Source: Aerolutibacter ruishenii (lineage in GTDB: Bacteria > Pseudomonadota > Gammaproteobacteria > Xanthomonadales > Xanthomonadaceae). From it: a stretch of 64,000 nt of DNA. The stretch spans positions 415,160-479,159 of the forward strand of contig NZ_VLKP01000001.1 of NCBI RefSeq assembly GCF_007830115.1, written 5' to 3'. Shown here piece after piece: positions 50,146-58,917 of the stretch (position 1 is the first letter of the stretch; every line of letters begins with the position of its first letter). The notes below the pieces were generated by a model. The model saw nothing but the letters and a program-made list of their open reading frames with translations, was not told the origin of the DNA and did no database searches. The position numbers and the translations under genes are program-made.

Positions 50146-50661
50146 TCACGCCGCCTTGTGCCGCTGCGCCTTGGCCAGCTTCTTGCGCACCATCTCGCGC
50201 TTGAGCGGCGAGAGGTAATCGACGAACAGCTTGCCATCCAGGTGGTCCATCTCGTGCTGGATGCACACCGCCAGCAGGCCGTCGACCGCCAGCTCGAACG
50301 GCTGGCCATCGCGGCCAATGGCCTTGACCGTGATCTGGTTGGCGCGGGTCACGTCGGCGAAGATGCCGGGGACCGACAGGCAACCTTCCTGATAGACCTG
50401 GTGGCCATCGGCAGCGGTGATCTCCGGGTTGATGAAGACCAGCGGCCGGTCCTTCTCCTCGGATACGTCTATCACCATGAAGCGCTGGTGCACGTCCACC
50501 TGGCTGGCCGCCAGGCCGATGCCCGGCGCTTCGTACATGGTCTCGAACATGTCGTCGAGCAGCCGCTGGAACTCCGCGCCGGTGATCCGGGCAGGGTCCA
50601 CCGGCACCGCCCGGGTACGCAGGCGCGGGTCGGGGAACTCGAGGATGGGGAGCTGGGCCAT
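50146..50661 (-). CDS. def: Peptide deformylase Def
   Basis: This is a 171-residue metalloprotease that removes the formyl group from nascent proteins. All three motifs are visible: [14 protein letters not shown] (motif 1), EGCLSVPG (motif 2, metal Cys) and [12 protein letters not shown] (HExxH, motif 3). The C-terminus continues through the usual helix. It is divergent from the LysM gene starting at 50826, with a 164-bp shared upstream region. Confidence 0.97.
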   Translation of the reverse strand: MAQLPILEFPDPRLRTRAVPVDPARITGAEFQRLLDDMFETMYEAPGIGLAASQVDVHQRFMVIDVSEEKDRPLVFINPEITAADGHQVYQEGCLSVPGIFADVTRANQITVKAIGRDGQPFELAVDGLLAVCIQHEMDHLDGKLFVDYLSPLKREMVRKKLAKAQRHKAA

Positions 50662-50737
50662 GGCGGAAAAATGGGGGCGCTTGTCACAGACGCAAGCTTT
50701 ATACGGACATTGTAGCGCCGTTGTGAGCCCTGCATGC

Positions 50738-50768
50738 TTGCAACCGCGTGCACCTTCTGGGCTATAGT
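50738..50768 (+). promoter_or_regulatory. Possible promoter of the LysM gene
   Basis: A TTGCAA box (50738-50743) and a TATAGT box (50763-50768) are 19 bases apart, and the start codon is about 57 bases downstream. The -10 is good and the spacing is long. Confidence 0.4.
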
Positions 50769-50825
50769 GCCGGTGCCCTCATCGGCGCTGCCGCCCGGGG
50801 AAAACCTGCAAGGGGAATCAGGTAG

Positions 50826-51983
50826 ATGGCTGCCATGTTTAAACCGATCCGTGCGGTGATGACCGCCGCGTTGCTGACGATCGCCACTTATGGTGTCGCT
50901 GCCGAGATGGCGGGGGGCCATCCCGACACGTACGTCGTGAAGCGGGGCGACACCTTGTGGGACATCGCCGGCAAGTTCCTGAAGCGCCCCTGGCTGTGGC
51001 CGGAGATCTGGCAGGCCAACCCGCAGATCCGCAACCCGCACCTGATCTACCCGGGCGACGTGATCTCGCTGGCCTACCTCAATCGCGTGGCGGTGCAGGA
51101 AGGCCCGCGCCAGGAAGCGCCGATCAACGCCATTCCGCTGGCCGACGTGGAGAAGTTCCTCAAGGACCTGCGCGTGGTCGACGAGTTCGAGCAGTTGCCG
51201 TTCGTGGCTGGCCTCGAGGACGACCGCCTGCGCAGCGCCGAAGGCCAGGTGGCTTACGTGCACGGCCTGGCCGACGCCCAGCCGGGCCAGCGCTACCTGG
51301 TGGTGCGCCCCACGCAGAAGTACGCCAGCATCGACCCGACCCGCTGCTGCGCCACCGAAGGCCGCCGCGGGACCGACCTGGACTTCAGCGGCCGCGCCAA
51401 CATCGGCGTGGAGCGCCTGTGGGGCTACCAGATCCCGCACGGCGGCGGCGAGTTCCTCGGCCACGAGCTGATGCGCCAGAACACCGGCACCATCACCCGC
51501 GGCGTCGAAGGCCGCGCCGAAGCCTCCACCCTGCTGCTCGACCAGGGCGGCCGCGAGGTGCGCGTGGGCGACCGCCTGCTGCCGATCGAGGCCCAGCCGT
51601 ACGACCTGCAGTTCATTCCTCACCCGCCGGCGCAGCAGATCGCCTACGGCAAGGCCAAGGTGCTGGCCGTGGCCGACATGCTGACCACCGGTGGTCCGCG
51701 TGACGTGGTCGCGCTGTCGGTGGGCACCCGCGACGGCGTCGACAACGGCACCGTGTTCTCGGCCTGGCGTCCGGGCAGCAACGCCCCGAACGTGGTCAAG
51801 GGTGGTGCAGAGCACGCCAACAAGGTCATGCGCTCCGGCCAGGGCATCCAGTTGCCCGACGAGTTCGCCAGCCACCTGATGGTGTTCCGCACCTTCGACA
51901 AGGTCAGCTACGCGCTGGTCATGGACGCGGTGAAGCCGACCCGCCTGGGCTACGAGCTCAAGCACCCGGACGCGGCCTACTGA
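50826..51983 (+). CDS. Exported LysM-domain protein
   Basis: This is a 385-residue protein. A signal peptide (about residues 1-25, ending VAA) is followed by one LysM domain, YVVKRGDTLWDIAGKFL...NPQIRNPHLIYPGDVI, which binds peptidoglycan glycan chains. The remaining 270 residues form a conserved domain of unknown role that goes with this gene in the def-dprA interval of many proteobacteria. An internal ATG three codons on (MFKPIR) is an alternative start. A strong terminator follows the stop. Confidence 0.92.
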   Translation: MAAMFKPIRAVMTAALLTIATYGVAAEMAGGHPDTYVVKRGDTLWDIAGKFLKRPWLWPEIWQANPQIRNPHLIYPGDVISLAYLNRVAVQEGPRQEAPINAIPLADVEKFLKDLRVVDEFEQLPFVAGLEDDRLRSAEGQVAYVHGLADAQPGQRYLVVRPTQKYASIDPTRCCATEGRRGTDLDFSGRANIGVERLWGYQIPHGGGEFLGHELMRQNTGTITRGVEGRAEASTLLLDQGGREVRVGDRLLPIEAQPYDLQFIPHPPAQQIAYGKAKVLAVADMLTTGGPRDVVALSVGTRDGVDNGTVFSAWRPGSNAPNVVKGGAEHANKVMRSGQGIQLPDEFASHLMVFRTFDKVSYALVMDAVKPTRLGYELKHPDAAY

Positions 51984-52011
51984 AGCACCGGAATCGTCCT
52001 ACACGGACCCG

Positions 52012-52040
52012 CGACGGCGCCCTAGGGCGCCGTCGTCGTT
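52012..52040 (+). terminator. Terminator after the LysM gene
   Basis: A perfect 10-bp stem (52012-52021 with 52026-52035) and a CTAG loop are followed by TCGTTTG. It lies 29 bases after the LysM stop and 20 bases before dprA. Confidence 0.75.
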
Positions 52041-52059
52041 TGCGCCCCAGACTGGCGTG

Positions 52060-53229
52060 ATGCACCCCGACGATACCGATGCCCTGCTGCGCCTGGTGGC
52101 CGCTGGCGGGCCTTCCGCTCCCCGCCGGCAACTGCTCGCCGCCCATGCGGGGCCGGCGACCGCGCTGGAGGCCGGCCCCCGCGCCTGGCGTGAGGCCGGA
52201 CTGGGCGACGCACAGCAGGCCGCGCTGCTCGGCCCGCCCCCCCGCTCACTGGCACGCAGCCGCGAGTGGCTGCAGGAGCGCGAGCACCACCTGCTGGGCT
52301 GGCATGACCCCGACTACCCGGCGCTGCTGCGCCGCTCGCCCAGCCCGCCGCTGGCGCTGTTCGTGGCCGGCAATCCGGCGCTGCTGTGGCACCCCGCGGT
52401 GGCGGTGGTGGGCAGCCGCTCGCCAACCCCGGGCGGGCGCGACAACGCCACCGATTTCGCCCACGCGCTGGCGGCCTCCGGATGGGCGGTGGCCAGCGGA
52501 CTGGCGGCCGGCATCGACGCGGCCGCGCACGAGGCCGCCTTGGCCGCCGGCGGCCTGACCCTGGCCGTGACCGGCACCGGCCCGGACGTGCCTTATCCGC
52601 GCAGCCATGCCGGCCTGCACGCGCGCATCGCCGCGCACGGCGCGGTGGTCAGCGAGCATCCGCCCGGGACCGGGCCGCAGCGCCAGCACTTCCCCAGCCG
52701 CAACCGCATCCTGGCCGGGCTGAGCCTGGGCACGCTGGTGGTGGAGGCCGCCGAGCGCTCCGGGGCGCTGATCACCGCACGCCAGGCCAGCGAGGCGGGC
52801 CGCGAGGTGTTCGCCATCCCGGGCTCGATCCACAACCCGCTCGCCCGGGGCTGCCATCGACTGATCCGGGAGGGGGCCGGACTGGTGGAGAACGCCGACG
52901 AGGTGGTCGCCGCACTGGCCCCGGTGGCCACGGAGCTGGCCGACGAGTTGCGCGCCCGGCTGGCCGCCCCCATCTCCGCTGGCCACCCCGCTGTCACATC
53001 CGGCGGTCAGGCTCGGGCCGGGGACTCAACCCCTGTTCAGCACGGAGGCCCCGCCGACGACCCTGACTACCAGAACTTGTGGCAGGCGCTCGGCCATGAC
53101 CCAACCGGTATGGATCAGCTGGTCGAGCGGACCGGATTGACGGCCGCCCAACTGTCCTCCATGCTGCTCCTCATGGAGCTTGAGGGCCGGGTGTCGTCGA
53201 AACACGGCCGGTACTACCGCAACCGCTGA
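52060..53229 (+). CDS. dprA: DNA-processing protein DprA
   Basis: This is a 389-residue protein that binds incoming single-stranded DNA and loads RecA during natural transformation. The Rossmann-like core shows VAVVGSRSPTPGGRDNA, SGLAAGIDAAAHEAAL, VTGTGPDVPYPRSH, HFPSRNRILAGLS and ALITARQASEAGREVFAIPG. The C-terminal winged helix (TGLTAAQLSSMLLLMELEGRV) is present. The ATG at 52060 is preferred over an adjacent GTG at 52057. Confidence 0.96.
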   Translation: MHPDDTDALLRLVAAGGPSAPRRQLLAAHAGPATALEAGPRAWREAGLGDAQQAALLGPPPRSLARSREWLQEREHHLLGWHDPDYPALLRRSPSPPLALFVAGNPALLWHPAVAVVGSRSPTPGGRDNATDFAHALAASGWAVASGLAAGIDAAAHEAALAAGGLTLAVTGTGPDVPYPRSHAGLHARIAAHGAVVSEHPPGTGPQRQHFPSRNRILAGLSLGTLVVEAAERSGALITARQASEAGREVFAIPGSIHNPLARGCHRLIREGAGLVENADEVVAALAPVATELADELRARLAAPISAGHPAVTSGGQARAGDSTPVQHGGPADDPDYQNLWQALGHDPTGMDQLVERTGLTAAQLSSMLLLMELEGRVSSKHGRYYRNR

Positions 53230-53313
53230 CACCGTGCTTTTCCGCAGGGATCCGTCCGGTGGCAGTCCGCAACTCCAGCCCACCGCGCCGGTCCCGGCGC
53301 AGGCCGAGGGGAA

Positions 53314-53802
53314 ATGAAAGAGAGCATCCTGGACGTCCTGCTGTACCTGTTCGAGCACTACTTCACCGACGATGCGGACCTGGTCCGCGACCGTGATTCG
53401 CTCCAGAGCGGTCCGCTGTTCGATGAGCTGGGGCAGGCCGGCTTCAGTCCCGCCGAGATCAACAAGGCCTTCGAATGGCTCGATGCCCTGGCGCAGCAGC
53501 GTCCGGCGCCGGAGCCGCGTCGCGCCGACGGTCCCACGCGCGTGTTCCACGGCCCGGAGCTGGACAAGCTGGACGTGGAGTGCCGCGGCTTCCTGCTGTT
53601 TCTTGAACAGCACGGCGTGCTGGATGCCGGCCAGCGCGAGCTGGTGCTGGACCGCGCCATGGCGCTGGACCAGGACGAACTGGACCTGGATGACCTGAAG
53701 TGGGTGGTGCTGATGGTGCTGTTCAACCAGCCCGGCAGCGAGGCCGCCTACGCCTGGATGGAAACCCAGATCTTCGCCGACGAACCCGAACTGGTGCATT
53801 GA
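53314..53802 (+). CDS. smg: Smg family protein (DUF494)
   Basis: This is a 162-residue cytoplasmic protein of the Smg/DUF494 family, nearly always encoded between dprA and topA. The conserved start [17 protein letters not shown], the central [11 protein letters not shown] and the C-terminal [15 protein letters not shown] are present. The biochemical role is not known. A good Shine-Dalgarno (GAGGGG) precedes the ATG. Confidence 0.95.
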   Translation: MKESILDVLLYLFEHYFTDDADLVRDRDSLQSGPLFDELGQAGFSPAEINKAFEWLDALAQQRPAPEPRRADGPTRVFHGPELDKLDVECRGFLLFLEQHGVLDAGQRELVLDRAMALDQDELDLDDLKWVVLMVLFNQPGSEAAYAWMETQIFADEPELVH

Positions 53803-53831
53803 ACCGGCCGGGGTGACCCCATCGCCGGTTC
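53801..53831 (+). terminator. Hairpin at the smg stop codon
   Basis: GAACCGGC (53801-53808) pairs with GCCGGTTC (53824-53831), and GGGG/CCCC forms an inner stem. It starts within the stop codon. There is no T tract, so termination is possible but not certain. Confidence 0.45.
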
Positions 53832-54132
53832 GATCGGCAGGAGATCCTCGAGTCCCGGGTCAACCACCCACCCCTGGGCGGGTTGTCCGCCGTCACACCG
53901 GGATCACGTAACAGTCGCTGAGATCGCGGGCACCGCTGCCAAAGCCCGTGACCGCTGCCGCCAACCCGACACCGGTGGCTTGACAGCCGGCCACGGCGCG
54001 TGATTCCACTATATATAAGGAAACACCCCACGCCCGCGGCCAGACCCCGCGGGCGTCGCTACTTCAGCGGTTGCCACGGACAGGCCGGCGGCGACCCCCC
54101 ATGCGGGCTCCCCCGGCCCGCGGAGACGTTCC
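53803..54132. other. Gene-free region upstream of topA
   Basis: These 330 bases have no gene. They contain the smg hairpin, an AT-rich box (ATATATAA, 54011-54018) in otherwise GC-rich DNA that looks like part of a promoter or melting site, and a 9-bp hairpin (54031-54039 with 54047-54055) in the topA leader. A TTGACA at 53980 is too far from the AT-rich box for a normal promoter. Confidence 0.6.
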
Positions 54133-56739
54133 ATGGCCAAGAACCTCCTGATCGTCGAGTCGCCTGCCAAGGCCAAGACGATCAACAAGTACCTCGGCAA
54201 GGACTTCACCGTCCTTGCCTCCTATGGCCACGTCCGCGACCTGATCCCCAAGGAAGGCGCGGTCGATCCGGACCAGGACTTCGCGATGACCTACGAGGTC
54301 ATCGAAAAGAATGAAAAACACGTCGATGCGATCGCCAAGGCGGCCAAATCCGCCGACCACCTGTTCCTGGCGACCGACCCGGACCGCGAGGGCGAAGCGA
54401 TCAGCTGGCACATCGCGGAGATCCTGAAGGAACGCGGCCTGCTGAAGGACAAGTCGCTGCAGCGCGTGGTGTTCACCGAGATCACCCCGCGCGCGATCAA
54501 GGAGGCGATGCAGCAGCCGCGCGACATCGCTGGCAACCTGGTGGACGCGCAGCAGGCGCGCCGCGCGCTCGATTACCTGGTCGGCTTCAACCTGTCGCCG
54601 GTGCTGTGGCGCAAGATCAAGGCGGGGCTGTCCGCCGGCCGCGTGCAATCGCCCGCGCTGCGCATGATCGTGGAGCGCGAAGAGGAGATCGAAGCGTTCA
54701 AGGCGCGCGAGTACTGGACCATCGAGGCCGAGTGCGCGCACCCCAAGCAGGCGTTCACCGCCAAGCTCACCAAACTGGACGGCAAGAAGTTTGCCGCCGA
54801 CACCGGCAAGCTGGACTTCACCCTGACCGACGGCGACAGCGCCGAGGCCGCGCGCCAGCGCATCGCCAAGGCCGCCGGCGGCGCGCTGCAGGTCACCGAC
54901 GTGACCAGCAAGGAGCGCAAGCGCCGCCCCGCCGCGCCGTTCACCACTTCCACCCTGCAACAGGAGGCCGCGCGCAAGCTCGGCTTCACCACGCGCCGCA
55001 CCATGCAGGTGGCGCAGAAACTGTACGAAGGCGTGGCGCTGGGCGACGAAGGCACCGTCGGCCTGATCAGCTACATGCGTACCGACTCGGTCAACCTGTC
55101 GGCGGAAGCCATTGCCGACATCCGCGACGTCATCGCGCGCGACTACGGCACCCGCGCGCTGCCCGACCAGCCCAACGTGTACAAGACCAAGTCGGCCAAC
55201 GCGCAGGAAGCGCACGAGGCCGTACGCCCGACCTCCGCGCTGCGCACGCCAGCGCAGGTGGCGCGCTACCTCAGCGACGAGGAGCGCAAGCTGTACGAAC
55301 TGATCTGGAAACGCGCCGTGGCCTGCCAGATGGTGCCGGCCACGCTCAACACCGTGTCGGTCGATCTGGCCGCGGGCAGCGAGCACAGCTTCCGCGTGTC
55401 GGGCACGACCGTGGTCGACCCGGGCTTCCTGGCGGTGTACGAGGAAGGCAAGGACAGCAAGGCGGCCGAGGACGACGACGAGGGCCGCAAACTGCCGGCG
55501 ATGAAGCCCGGCGACCGTATCCCGCTGGAACGCGTGCACGCCGACCAGCACTTCACCCAGCCACCGCCGCGCTACACCGAAGCGTCGCTGGTGAAGGCGC
55601 TGGAAGAGTTCGGCATCGGCCGGCCTTCGACCTACGCGTCGATCATCCAGACGCTGCAGGGCAAGCAGTACGTGCTGCTGGAAAGCCGCGCGTTCCGCCC
55701 GACCGACGTCGGCCGCGCGGTGTCGAAGTTCCTCAGCGCGCACTTCACCAACTACGTGGACTACGACTTCACCGCGCGACTGGAGGACGAGCTGGACTCG
55801 GTCTCGCGCGGCGAAGAAGACTGGGTCGCGCTGATGGAGAAGTTCTGGACCCCGTTCAAGGGCCTGGTGGAAGAGAAGAAGACCACGCTGGACAAGGCCG
55901 ACGCCGGCAGCGTGCGCGTGCTGGGCGCCGATCCCGCGAGTGGCCGCCCGGTCAGCGCGCGCATCGGCAAGTACGGCCCGCTGGTGCAGATCGGCACTGT
56001 CGAGGACGAGGAGAAGCCGCGTTTCGCATCGCTGAAGCCCGGGCAGAGCATCTACACGCTGGCGCTGGACGAGGCGCTGGAACTGTTCAAGATGCCGCGC
56101 AAGCTGGGCGAAAGCGCCGGACAGGAAGTCAGCGTGGGCATCGGCCGCTTCGGCCCGTTCGCCAAGCGCGGCACGACCTATGCCTCGCTGGCCAAGGAAG
56201 ACGACCCGTACTCCATCGGCCTGGAACGCGCGGTGTTCCTGATCGAGGAGAAGGAAGAGATCGCGCGCAACCGCATCATCAAGGAGTTCCCGGGCAGCGA
56301 CATCCAGGTGCTCAATGGGCGCTTCGGCCCGTACCTGAGCGATGGCCGGCTCAACGGCAAGATCCCGAAGGACCGCGACCCGGCTTCGCTGACGCTGGAT
56401 GAAGTGACCCAGCTGATGGCCGAGACCGGCAAGCCGGGGCGCGGGCGTTTTGGCAAGAAGATGGCCGCGAAGAAGGCGCCGACCAGGAAGGCGGCCAAGA
56501 CAACCACCGAAGGTGCTGCCGCGCCGGCCAAGAAGACTGCGAAAAAGGCGGTGAAGAAGGCCATGGGCAAAGTCGCCAGCAAGGCGGTGAAGAAGTCCGC
56601 GGCGAAGACCTCCGCGAAGCCCCCCGCCAAGGCCCCGGCCAAGGCGGCCAAGGCGGCCAAGGCGAGCACCGCTGCAAAGAAGGCGGCGAAGAAGTCGACA
56701 CGCAAGGCCGTCGCGACCGACGACGACGCGCCGTTCTAG
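54133..56739 (+). CDS. topA: DNA topoisomerase I (TopA)
   Basis: This is an 868-residue type IA topoisomerase that relaxes negative supercoils. The Toprim domain opens LLIVESPAKAKTINKYLG and contains LATDPDREGEAISWH. The active-site Tyr is in GLISYMRTDSVNLS, and HEAVRPTSALRTP follows. The C-terminal part has Topo_C-type repeats without any CxxC zinc finger, and ends with a tail of about 90 residues rich in Lys and Ala (residues about 775-860), histone H1-like and probably disordered. The tail replaces the zinc fingers as a DNA-binding element. Confidence 0.97.
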   Translation: MAKNLLIVESPAKAKTINKYLGKDFTVLASYGHVRDLIPKEGAVDPDQDFAMTYEVIEKNEKHVDAIAKAAKSADHLFLATDPDREGEAISWHIAEILKERGLLKDKSLQRVVFTEITPRAIKEAMQQPRDIAGNLVDAQQARRALDYLVGFNLSPVLWRKIKAGLSAGRVQSPALRMIVEREEEIEAFKAREYWTIEAECAHPKQAFTAKLTKLDGKKFAADTGKLDFTLTDGDSAEAARQRIAKAAGGALQVTDVTSKERKRRPAAPFTTSTLQQEAARKLGFTTRRTMQVAQKLYEGVALGDEGTVGLISYMRTDSVNLSAEAIADIRDVIARDYGTRALPDQPNVYKTKSANAQEAHEAVRPTSALRTPAQVARYLSDEERKLYELIWKRAVACQMVPATLNTVSVDLAAGSEHSFRVSGTTVVDPGFLAVYEEGKDSKAAEDDDEGRKLPAMKPGDRIPLERVHADQHFTQPPPRYTEASLVKALEEFGIGRPSTYASIIQTLQGKQYVLLESRAFRPTDVGRAVSKFLSAHFTNYVDYDFTARLEDELDSVSRGEEDWVALMEKFWTPFKGLVEEKKTTLDKADAGSVRVLGADPASGRPVSARIGKYGPLVQIGTVEDEEKPRFASLKPGQSIYTLALDEALELFKMPRKLGESAGQEVSVGIGRFGPFAKRGTTYASLAKEDDPYSIGLERAVFLIEEKEEIARNRIIKEFPGSDIQVLNGRFGPYLSDGRLNGKIPKDRDPASLTLDEVTQLMAETGKPGRGRFGKKMAAKKAPTRKAAKTTTEGAAAPAKKTAKKAVKKAMGKVASKAVKKSAAKTSAKPPAKAPAKAAKAAKASTAAKKAAKKSTRKAVATDDDAPF

Positions 56740-56852
56740 GAAACGGGCATCGCGTTGGCGCGTCGGCGCGAAAACGCCCGGCGGGCGATGCATGCCTTCC
56801 TGCGACCGCGCACCGTGCCGGCCGCCAACACAACGTCCCCGGAGTGCCCCCG

Positions 56853-57425
56853 ATGGTGAGCAGCGATCACAGCGACACCGTGCCGGCCACCGTGGACGCG
56901 TTGCGTCGCGGTGGCGTGGCGGCCTACCCGACCGAGGCGGTGTGGGGCCTGGGCTGCGACCCGTTCAACGAGGCGGCGGTGATGCGGCTGCTGACCATCA
57001 AGCAGCGACCGGTCGACAAGGGTCTGATCCTGATTGCCGCCGACCCCGCCCAACTGGCGGTGCTGGTGGACTGGGCCGCACTGCCCGAGGACCGCCGCAT
57101 TGCGGTACTGGCCAGTTGGCCCGGCCCCAACACCTGGACCGTACCGGTGACCCCCGTCGTACCCGCATGGATCCGCGGCGCGCACGCCAGCGTGGCCGTG
57201 CGCGTCAGCGACCACCCGACCGTCGTCGCCTTGTGCCACGGCTTCGGCGGGCCGCTGGTGTCCACCAGCGCCAACCTGACCGGCCGCCCCCCCGCCTTCC
57301 ATCGTGATGCGCTCGATCCCGCCCTGCTGGCGCTGCTGGATGCGGTGTGCGAAGGCGAAACCGGCGGCCTGGCGTCGCCAACCGCGATCCGCGACGCGCG
57401 TACCGGGGCTGTACTGCGCGGCTGA
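56853..57425 (+). CDS. tsaC: Threonylcarbamoyl-AMP synthase TsaC (YrdC family)
   Basis: This is a 190-residue protein making threonylcarbamoyl-AMP for the t6A37 modification of ANN-decoding tRNAs. It shows YPTEAVWGLGCDPFNE, KQRPVDKGLILIA, PGPNTWTVPVT, VAVRVSDHPTV and PLVSTSANLTGRPP, the full YrdC pattern. The short form without a Sua5 C-terminal domain is TsaC. The ATG at 56853 is preferred over the GTG at 56844 because GGAG lies 9 bases upstream. Confidence 0.95.
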   Translation: MVSSDHSDTVPATVDALRRGGVAAYPTEAVWGLGCDPFNEAAVMRLLTIKQRPVDKGLILIAADPAQLAVLVDWAALPEDRRIAVLASWPGPNTWTVPVTPVVPAWIRGAHASVAVRVSDHPTVVALCHGFGGPLVSTSANLTGRPPAFHRDALDPALLALLDAVCEGETGGLASPTAIRDARTGAVLRG

Positions 57426-57474
57426 TGCCCCCCAGCGGCTACCGGCCGGCCCGTCATGGGCGCAAGATGGGCCC

Positions 57475-58200
57475 ATGCGCCCGGCCCTGCTGCTGACCCT
57501 GATGCTGCTGACCCAGCCCTTGGTGACGCCCGCGCATGCGGGCGAGATCACCGTGTATCGCTGCACCGATGCCAATGGGCGCGTCAGCCTGCGTGATACC
57601 CCCTGCCCGGGTGGCCAACAGCAGACCACGCGCGAGATGCTGCGGCCGAAAGACCCGCCACCGCGGGCCGCCACCGCGCCCGCCGCCACGACCACACCCG
57701 CCGCCGCGCCCCCCCCTCAGCCACCGCGCGTAGTGGTGGTGCGCAACCCGGAACCGGTGTACGAATGCATCACCCCCGATGGGGAGCGCTATACCTCACC
57801 CAACGCGGATGGCAACCCACGCTGGGTGCCGCTGTGGACGCTGGGGTACCCCACGTATCCCATTGATCCCGGTCACCGGGGCGGCGTGCACGGCCGCGTC
57901 GATATGGGCGGAGGCTCGGTACGCGGCCGCGTGGAGTTCGGCGGCCATGCACCACCGCGCCCACCGCTCGTGCGGCCCACCCCGCCCCCGTCCGACACGG
58001 TCGCCGCCTTTCCTACCGGCACTTGGATCCGCGATGCCTGCACGCGGCTGCCCCAGGCCGAAGTCTGCGCCCGCCTGCGCGACCGCCGGCATGCACTGGA
58101 CCGTCGATACAACAGCGCCCTGCAGAGCGAGCGGCACCGCATCACCGACGAGCAACGGCTGATCGATGCGCAGTTGGACGAAGATTGCGACGGGGGTTGA
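57475..58200 (+). CDS. DUF4124-domain exported protein
   Basis: This is a 241-residue protein with a signal peptide (MRPALLLTLMLL..., AHAG cleavage) and an N-terminal DUF4124 segment (EITVYRCTDANGRVSLRDTPC) common in exported proteins of this group. A Pro/Ala-rich linker, a middle part with YECITPDGERYTS and a C-terminal charged helix (VCARLRDRRHALDRRYNSAL) follow. The function is unknown. It is the last chromosomal gene before the integron array and reads toward it. Confidence 0.8.
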   Translation: MRPALLLTLMLLTQPLVTPAHAGEITVYRCTDANGRVSLRDTPCPGGQQQTTREMLRPKDPPPRAATAPAATTTPAAAPPPQPPRVVVVRNPEPVYECITPDGERYTSPNADGNPRWVPLWTLGYPTYPIDPGHRGGVHGRVDMGGGSVRGRVEFGGHAPPRPPLVRPTPPPSDTVAAFPTGTWIRDACTRLPQAEVCARLRDRRHALDRRYNSALQSERHRITDEQRLIDAQLDEDCDGG

Positions 58201-58525
58201 GGGCCGCCGGTCGCCCGCCGCGCCGTATCGATGCGTTATTGGGATAGCTAGAAGATAACGTCGAGTGGGTTGGTGGGATCAGGATGGCATCTACGGGCAA
58301 CAAGCTTCAACGAGAACCACGCCACATCGCCCTGATATCCGTGCGTTTTTCGGGTGATAAACGTTATTCCGGCACATTTGAGTGATAACGCGGCGCTCCG
58401 TAGCGTCCCGGGATGGGAGTGGCTCGGCCTAACCCGCTGCTTTCATGGGGAAACTCTCGCGTTGACAGTGCGAGGCCGCGCTCTGACCATGCGGTGATAT
58501 CGTCCCGATATGGGATCTAATTAGT
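58201..58525. other. Gene-free stretch at the left border of the cassette array
   Basis: These 325 bases contain no integrase gene and no recognisable fragment of one. They hold two inverted pairs CGTTAT...ATAACG (58234-58260 and 58362-58390), a direct repeat of GTGATAA (58354 and 58383), a lone GCCTAAC (58427-58433) and a TTGACA box (58462-58467). In a complete integron the attI site and the Pc promoter would be here. Confidence 0.7.
58462..58490 (+). promoter_or_regulatory. Candidate cassette promoter (Pc-like)
   Basis: A perfect TTGACA (58462-58467) is followed after 17 bases by GACCAT, which matches the -10 consensus at three of six positions. The first cassette gene starts about 50 bases downstream. 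The position fits a Pc promoter, but the -10 is weak. Confidence 0.4.
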
Positions 58526-58532
58526 GTTAGGC
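58526..58532 (+). other. First core site (GTTAGGC) of the array, possible attI remnant
   Basis: GTTAGGC is the 7-base integron crossover site. It lies 7 bases before the first cassette gene, where attI or the preceding attC would end. No L-box arrangement of the 60-bp attC type precedes it. Confidence 0.6.
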
Positions 58533-58538
58533 CCCACG

Positions 58539-58838
58539 ATGAGCGTTCTTCTGCTACTTGCCTTTTCCGCCAGTCCCGCCGTTGATCTCCCTCAGGAAGT
58601 CAGCTCCTTTGTGGCTGACCGCGAATCGTGCGAGCACTTTCGCCAAGAGCCAACCGAGGGAGAATCGCCAGAGCAGAAAGCTCGCCGGACCTTTGTTCTC
58701 GAGAGCCTAGAGATCTACTGCGCCGGCACAGATCGAAGGCTTGCCGTGCTCAAAAGGCGCTACGCTGACAACCCCAAGGTCATGTCGGCTCTGAGTAAGT
58801 ATGAGCCGGCTATTGAGGGTCCGCAGTGTGGGCCCTAA
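58539..58838 (+). CDS. Cassette 1: small exported protein of unknown function
   Basis: This is a 99-residue protein. The first 15 residues are hydrophobic (MSVLLLLAFSASPAV), likely a short signal peptide, followed by an acidic helical region with two Cys (SCEHFRQEPTEGESPEQ, YCAGTDRRLAVLKRRY). I do not recognise a domain. The stop codon TAA is part of the R'' box of its attC, as is usual for integron cassettes. The ATG at 58539 was taken; the GTG at 58524 lies outside the cassette. Confidence 0.75.
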   Translation: MSVLLLLAFSASPAVDLPQEVSSFVADRESCEHFRQEPTEGESPEQKARRTFVLESLEIYCAGTDRRLAVLKRRYADNPKVMSALSKYEPAIEGPQCGP

Positions 58839-58903
58839 CAGATCGTTCAAGTCGAAGCTCAATCGCTTCGCGCTTGAGCTCGACTTAACTCCAGGTGTTA
58901 GCT
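58833..58903 (+). other. attC1 (71 bp)
   Basis: R'' is CCCTAAC and R' is GTTAGCT. The inner arms AAGTCGAAGCTCAA and TTGAGCTCGACTT are complementary with one unpaired A, the extrahelical base that sets strand choice. It is nearly identical to attC5. Confidence 0.92.
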
Positions 58904-58917
58904 GCACAGGGGGAAAT

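Noticed and set aside
53980..54016. TTGACA plus ATATATA as the topA promoter
   Set aside because: The boxes are more than 22 bases apart, too far for a sigma-70 promoter.
58427..58532. GCCTAAC...GTTAGGC as a 106-bp attC
   Set aside because: The outer boxes match, but the inner L boxes of the local attC type are missing and the interior does not fold into the usual hairpin.
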